Below are positions 61,635-64,000 of a stretch of 64,000 nucleotides of DNA, piece after piece; the stretch's first letter is position 1; the number at the start of each line of letters is the position of its first letter. The position numbers were made by a program, and so were the translations under genes. The notes under the pieces were generated by a model. The model was given only the letters and a program-made list of their open reading frames with translations, was not told where the DNA came from and did no database searches. The stretch comes from Alphaproteobacteria bacterium (GTDB taxonomy: Bacteria > Pseudomonadota > Alphaproteobacteria > Rhodobacterales > Rhodobacteraceae). Where the stretch lies: positions 186,001 through 250,000 of the forward strand of contig JAUHVR010000002.1 in assembly GCA_030424865.1 (NCBI GenBank), in the 5' to 3' direction.

Positions 61635-62021
61635 TCAGAACATCGTGTTGGAATGGGCCATCGTCTCGGGGATCGGTTGCACGACGTCCCAGTGTTCGAC
61701 GATGCGACCCTCTTCCAGCCGGAAGATGTCCATGACGGCAGAGCCGCGATCATCCGGCGTCATCTTCCAATGGGCGTGGACGGTGACGAAGTCCCCTTCC
61801 ACAAACATCCGTTTGACGTCGAAGGTGGATTGCGGCCGCTCAGCGAAGAAGGTCTTGAAGTTGGCGATGAACGCCTCGCGCCCATCGGCCACACCTGGGT
61901 TGTGTTGCCGGTAATAGGGGCCAAGGCATCGCTCGGCGCCTTCGTCCACGCGGTGCCCGTTGAAGACGGTGGCGATGAAATCCGCCACCACGGCTTTGTT
62001 GTGTTCTTCTGCAGGTGTCAT
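61635..62021 (-). CDS. NTF2-like (SnoaL/polyketide cyclase-type) protein
   Basis: A 128-residue single-domain protein: FIATVFNGHRVDEGAERCLGPYYRQHNPGV, REAFIANFKTFFAERP, FVTVHAHWKM and MDIFRLEEGRIVEHWDVVQ, the standard NTF2/SnoaL layout with the HN pair at the start of the pocket. It may be an isomerase, lyase or binding protein. It lies 2 bases downstream of the permease stop and 8 bases before DoxX. Confidence 0.88.
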   Translation of the reverse strand: MTPAEEHNKAVVADFIATVFNGHRVDEGAERCLGPYYRQHNPGVADGREAFIANFKTFFAERPQSTFDVKRMFVEGDFVTVHAHWKMTPDDRGSAVMDIFRLEEGRIVEHWDVVQPIPETMAHSNTMF

Positions 62022-62023
62022 GG

Positions 62024-63010
62024 TCAGCTCGCCAACATGCGTGTACGGATCTGGTCTGCGACCAGAGCCAGGATCAGGATCACCCCCAGCACGATTTGCT
62101 GGACGTAGGATTCCACCCGGATCAGGTTCATGCCGTTGGTCAGGATCACGATGAAGATCGCGCCGAACACCACGTCACGCACCTTGCCCGCGCCACCAAA
62201 GAGCGACACGCCAGCGATCACGCAGGCCGCCACCGATTGCAGACCAAATGCGGAACCGTTCAGCGCCTCGGCCGATCCGGTGCGCGCAAGGAACAGCACG
62301 CCGACCACGGCCGCCAGTCCCGAGCAGAGGACATAGGCCAGCAAAAGTTGCTTGGTCGTGTTGATCCCGGACAGCGCCGCCGAACGGATGTTCGAGCCCA
62401 CCGCGTAAAAGTAGCGCCCTGTCGTCGTCCGGTGCAGCAAGAGCCAGATGGCGATGAACAGGATGATCGTGATCAGCATCGCGGGTGCGAGGCCAAAGAT
62501 CTCGCCATAGCCCAGGATGCGCTGGTAATCGTCAGGGATGCGCGTGACCGGCAGGCCGCTGGTCATGCTAAGCGAGATGCCAACAAGGCTGGTCATGGTG
62601 CCCAGCGTCATCATGAAGGGCGGCACCTTCAAAAGCGCCACGCCGATGCCGTTGATCAGGCCGACCAACATCCCGGCCGCGATGCCCGCGGTGACCGAGA
62701 TCAGAAGCGGTAGCAGGAAGAAGTCGGGAAAGGCGGCAGCCAGCGGTTTTACCAACAGCGCTGTCACAACGCCCGCAAACCCCACAACTGCGCCAACCGA
62801 CAGGTCCAGCCCTGCGGTCAACAGAACGATCATCTGCCCCATGGCGATGATGATCAGGAAGGTCGATTGCCGCGCCACATTGAAGATGTTGAGCGAGGAC
62901 ATGAAGCGCGGCTCGTTCAGCGCAAAGAACAGGATTGCGCCGATCAGCAACACGGGCAGGATTCCCATGTGGATAAACGCCTTGCGCAGCAAACTGTCGT
63001 TACGGGTCAT
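62024..63010 (-). CDS. Sugar-type ABC transporter permease (RbsC/YjfF-like)
   Basis: A 328-residue polytopic permease of the ribose/galactofuranose type: GQMIVLLTAGLDLSVGAVVGFAGVV, PPFMMTLGTMTSLVGISL, TTTGRYFYAVGSNIRSAALSGI and ACVIAGVSLFGGAGKVRDVVFGA. It pairs with the ATPase 22 bases upstream. The substrate is not evident. The operon continues through NTF2-like, DoxX and RraA-like genes. Confidence 0.94.
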   Translation of the reverse strand: MTRNDSLLRKAFIHMGILPVLLIGAILFFALNEPRFMSSLNIFNVARQSTFLIIIAMGQMIVLLTAGLDLSVGAVVGFAGVVTALLVKPLAAAFPDFFLLPLLISVTAGIAAGMLVGLINGIGVALLKVPPFMMTLGTMTSLVGISLSMTSGLPVTRIPDDYQRILGYGEIFGLAPAMLITIILFIAIWLLLHRTTTGRYFYAVGSNIRSAALSGINTTKQLLLAYVLCSGLAAVVGVLFLARTGSAEALNGSAFGLQSVAACVIAGVSLFGGAGKVRDVVFGAIFIVILTNGMNLIRVESYVQQIVLGVILILALVADQIRTRMLAS

Positions 63011-63032
63011 GAAGGTTCCCCTTGCTTGCCGC

Positions 63033-64000
63033 TCAGGCGGCGGTTTCTGTTCCGAAAAATCCGCTGAGCGCGCGGGCTTCGCTGATTTCTTCTTTTTGCA
63101 TTTCGTCCACGATGGCCCCGTCGCGCACCACCAGAAGGCGGTTCGACAGGTTCAGCACCTCGGGCAGATCGGATGAGACCACCAGGACGGCGGCGCCGGC
63201 CTCGACCAATTCCTTTAGGAAACGATACACCTCGACCCGCGCGCCCACGTCGATGCCGACAGTCGGCTCGTCAAACAGGAAAACGCTGGTGTCGCGGGCA
63301 ATGGCCTTGGCGATCATGACCTTTTGCTGGTTGCCGCCCGAATAGTTGAAAACCGGGCCTTCCAGCTGCAAGGGCGTGACGGTCAGGCGGGTGCCCAGAT
63401 CCTGCGCCATGGTCTTTTCGAAACCGAGTTTGATCCAGCTTTTTGTCGACAGGACTTCGGTGCCAAGGGCGGACAGGGTCAGATTCTCACGCGTCGGGCG
63501 CATCATCATCAGCCCCTCGTTGCGTCGGTCGGAACTGATATAGGCAACACCCTTTTCAAGCATGGTGCGCGGGTTGGGTTGGGCGATGGTCTCGTCACCT
63601 ACCCGGATGGTGCCAGAGGTCACGTCACTCAGCCCAAAGGCCGCGCGGATCAGCCGGGACTTGCCGCAGCCCACAAGCCCCGCAATGCCCAGCAACTCGC
63701 CTGCGTGCAGCGTCAGCGAGGCGTCCGTCACGCCGCCATCGGCCGTAGTGATGCCTTCGAGCCGAAGCACCGGTTTGCCGGGTTTGTGCGGAATCTCGGG
63801 GTATAGCTGGTCCACCTGCCGGCCGGTCATCAGCTCGATCAGCCGGTCCTGCGTCGTGTTCGCCATTTCCACCGTGTCAATGAAACTGCCGTCGCGCATC
63901 ACCGTCACGCGGTCGCCGATCGTCTCGATCTCTTTGATGCGGTGGGTGATGTAGATGATGCCGACGCCCTTGGCCTTCAATTCGCGGATCAGCTCGTACA
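63033..64000 (-). CDS. Sugar-type ABC transporter ATPase (RbsA/MglA-like), 5' part beyond window
   Basis: The visible 322 codons are the end of the first ATPase domain (GIIYITHRIKEIETIGDRVTVMRDG) and the whole second domain. The second domain's Walker A is replaced by GLVGCGKSRLIRAAFG, with a signature FNYSGGNQQKVMIAKA and Walker B SVFLFDEPTVGIDVG, the usual pattern of the tandem sugar ATPases. The gene continues past position 64000, and the reading frame is open to the edge. It drives the permease downstream. Confidence 0.93.
   Translation of the reverse strand, partial: YELIRELKAKGVGIIYITHRIKEIETIGDRVTVMRDGSFIDTVEMANTTQDRLIELMTGRQVDQLYPEIPHKPGKPVLRLEGITTADGGVTDASLTLHAGELLGIAGLVGCGKSRLIRAAFGLSDVTSGTIRVGDETIAQPNPRTMLEKGVAYISSDRRNEGLMMMRPTRENLTLSALGTEVLSTKSWIKLGFEKTMAQDLGTRLTVTPLQLEGPVFNYSGGNQQKVMIAKAIARDTSVFLFDEPTVGIDVGARVEVYRFLKELVEAGAAVLVVSSDLPEVLNLSNRLLVVRDGAIVDEMQKEEISEARALSGFFGTETAA

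Overview
The window reads as chromosomal DNA of a marine-type alphaproteobacterium of the order Rhodobacterales (roseobacter-like). The evidence is the high GC, Hint and RTX secreted proteins of the kind common in that group, DUF2794 and DUF5665 small proteins, and the rbfA/truB/rpsO/pnp and dap gene neighbourhoods. This is inferred from gene content; no 16S is present. I see no rRNA, tRNA, CRISPR array, insertion sequence, integrase or prophage gene. Both ends cut genes: an MltB-type transglycosylase at the left and a sugar ABC ATPase at the right.

Left part (1-24.1 kb): mostly housekeeping genes with accessory inserts. It holds a WYL regulator divergent from a GST-like gene, rnr, and a dapE-acetyltransferase-DUF2064 operon. 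Two Hint-domain genes follow (one with a choice-of-anchor-L head), then dapD, an HxlR regulator divergent from an APCDD1-like secreted protein, a threonine dehydratase-like enzyme, a LOG protein, a PglF/WbpM-type sugar dehydratase, and asd. A compact operon of beta-carbonic anhydrase, SbtA-like bicarbonate permease and PII-like protein lies at 18.1-20.1 kb. Leucyl aminopeptidase, an NlpC/P60 hydrolase and agmatinase follow.

Middle part (24.1-42.9 kb): a small-protein and secretome zone laid over a translation/RNA-processing cluster. It has DUF2794, an AstE/AspA-like deacylase, a membrane-anchored LuxR-type regulator overlapping an acidic PepSY gene, a large RTX protein, DsrE, and a periplasmic ankyrin protein. 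The conserved rbfA-truB-rpsO-pnp series is interrupted by a phosphodiester glycosidase-like gene, an RTX gene with an N-terminal membrane segment, and two tandem polysaccharide-lyase-like paralogues. dapB diverges from rbfA.

Right part (42.9-60.5 kb): a divergent catabolic island. Leftward lies an eight-gene operon: branched-chain-type ABC transporter, FAH hydrolase, DUF1330 and RutE-like nitroreductase. Rightward lies an eleven-gene array with two different three-subunit molybdenum hydroxylases, an extradiol-type VOC dioxygenase, cupin, YciI-like, RidA and CoxG-like proteins, followed by a FadR-type GntR regulator. Together these suggest uptake, Mo-dependent hydroxylation, ring cleavage and hydrolysis of an unidentified aromatic or N-heterocyclic compound; this is the best candidate for an undescribed system. 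From 60.5 kb to the end a leftward operon encodes a ribose-type ABC transporter with NTF2-like, DoxX and RraA-like proteins.
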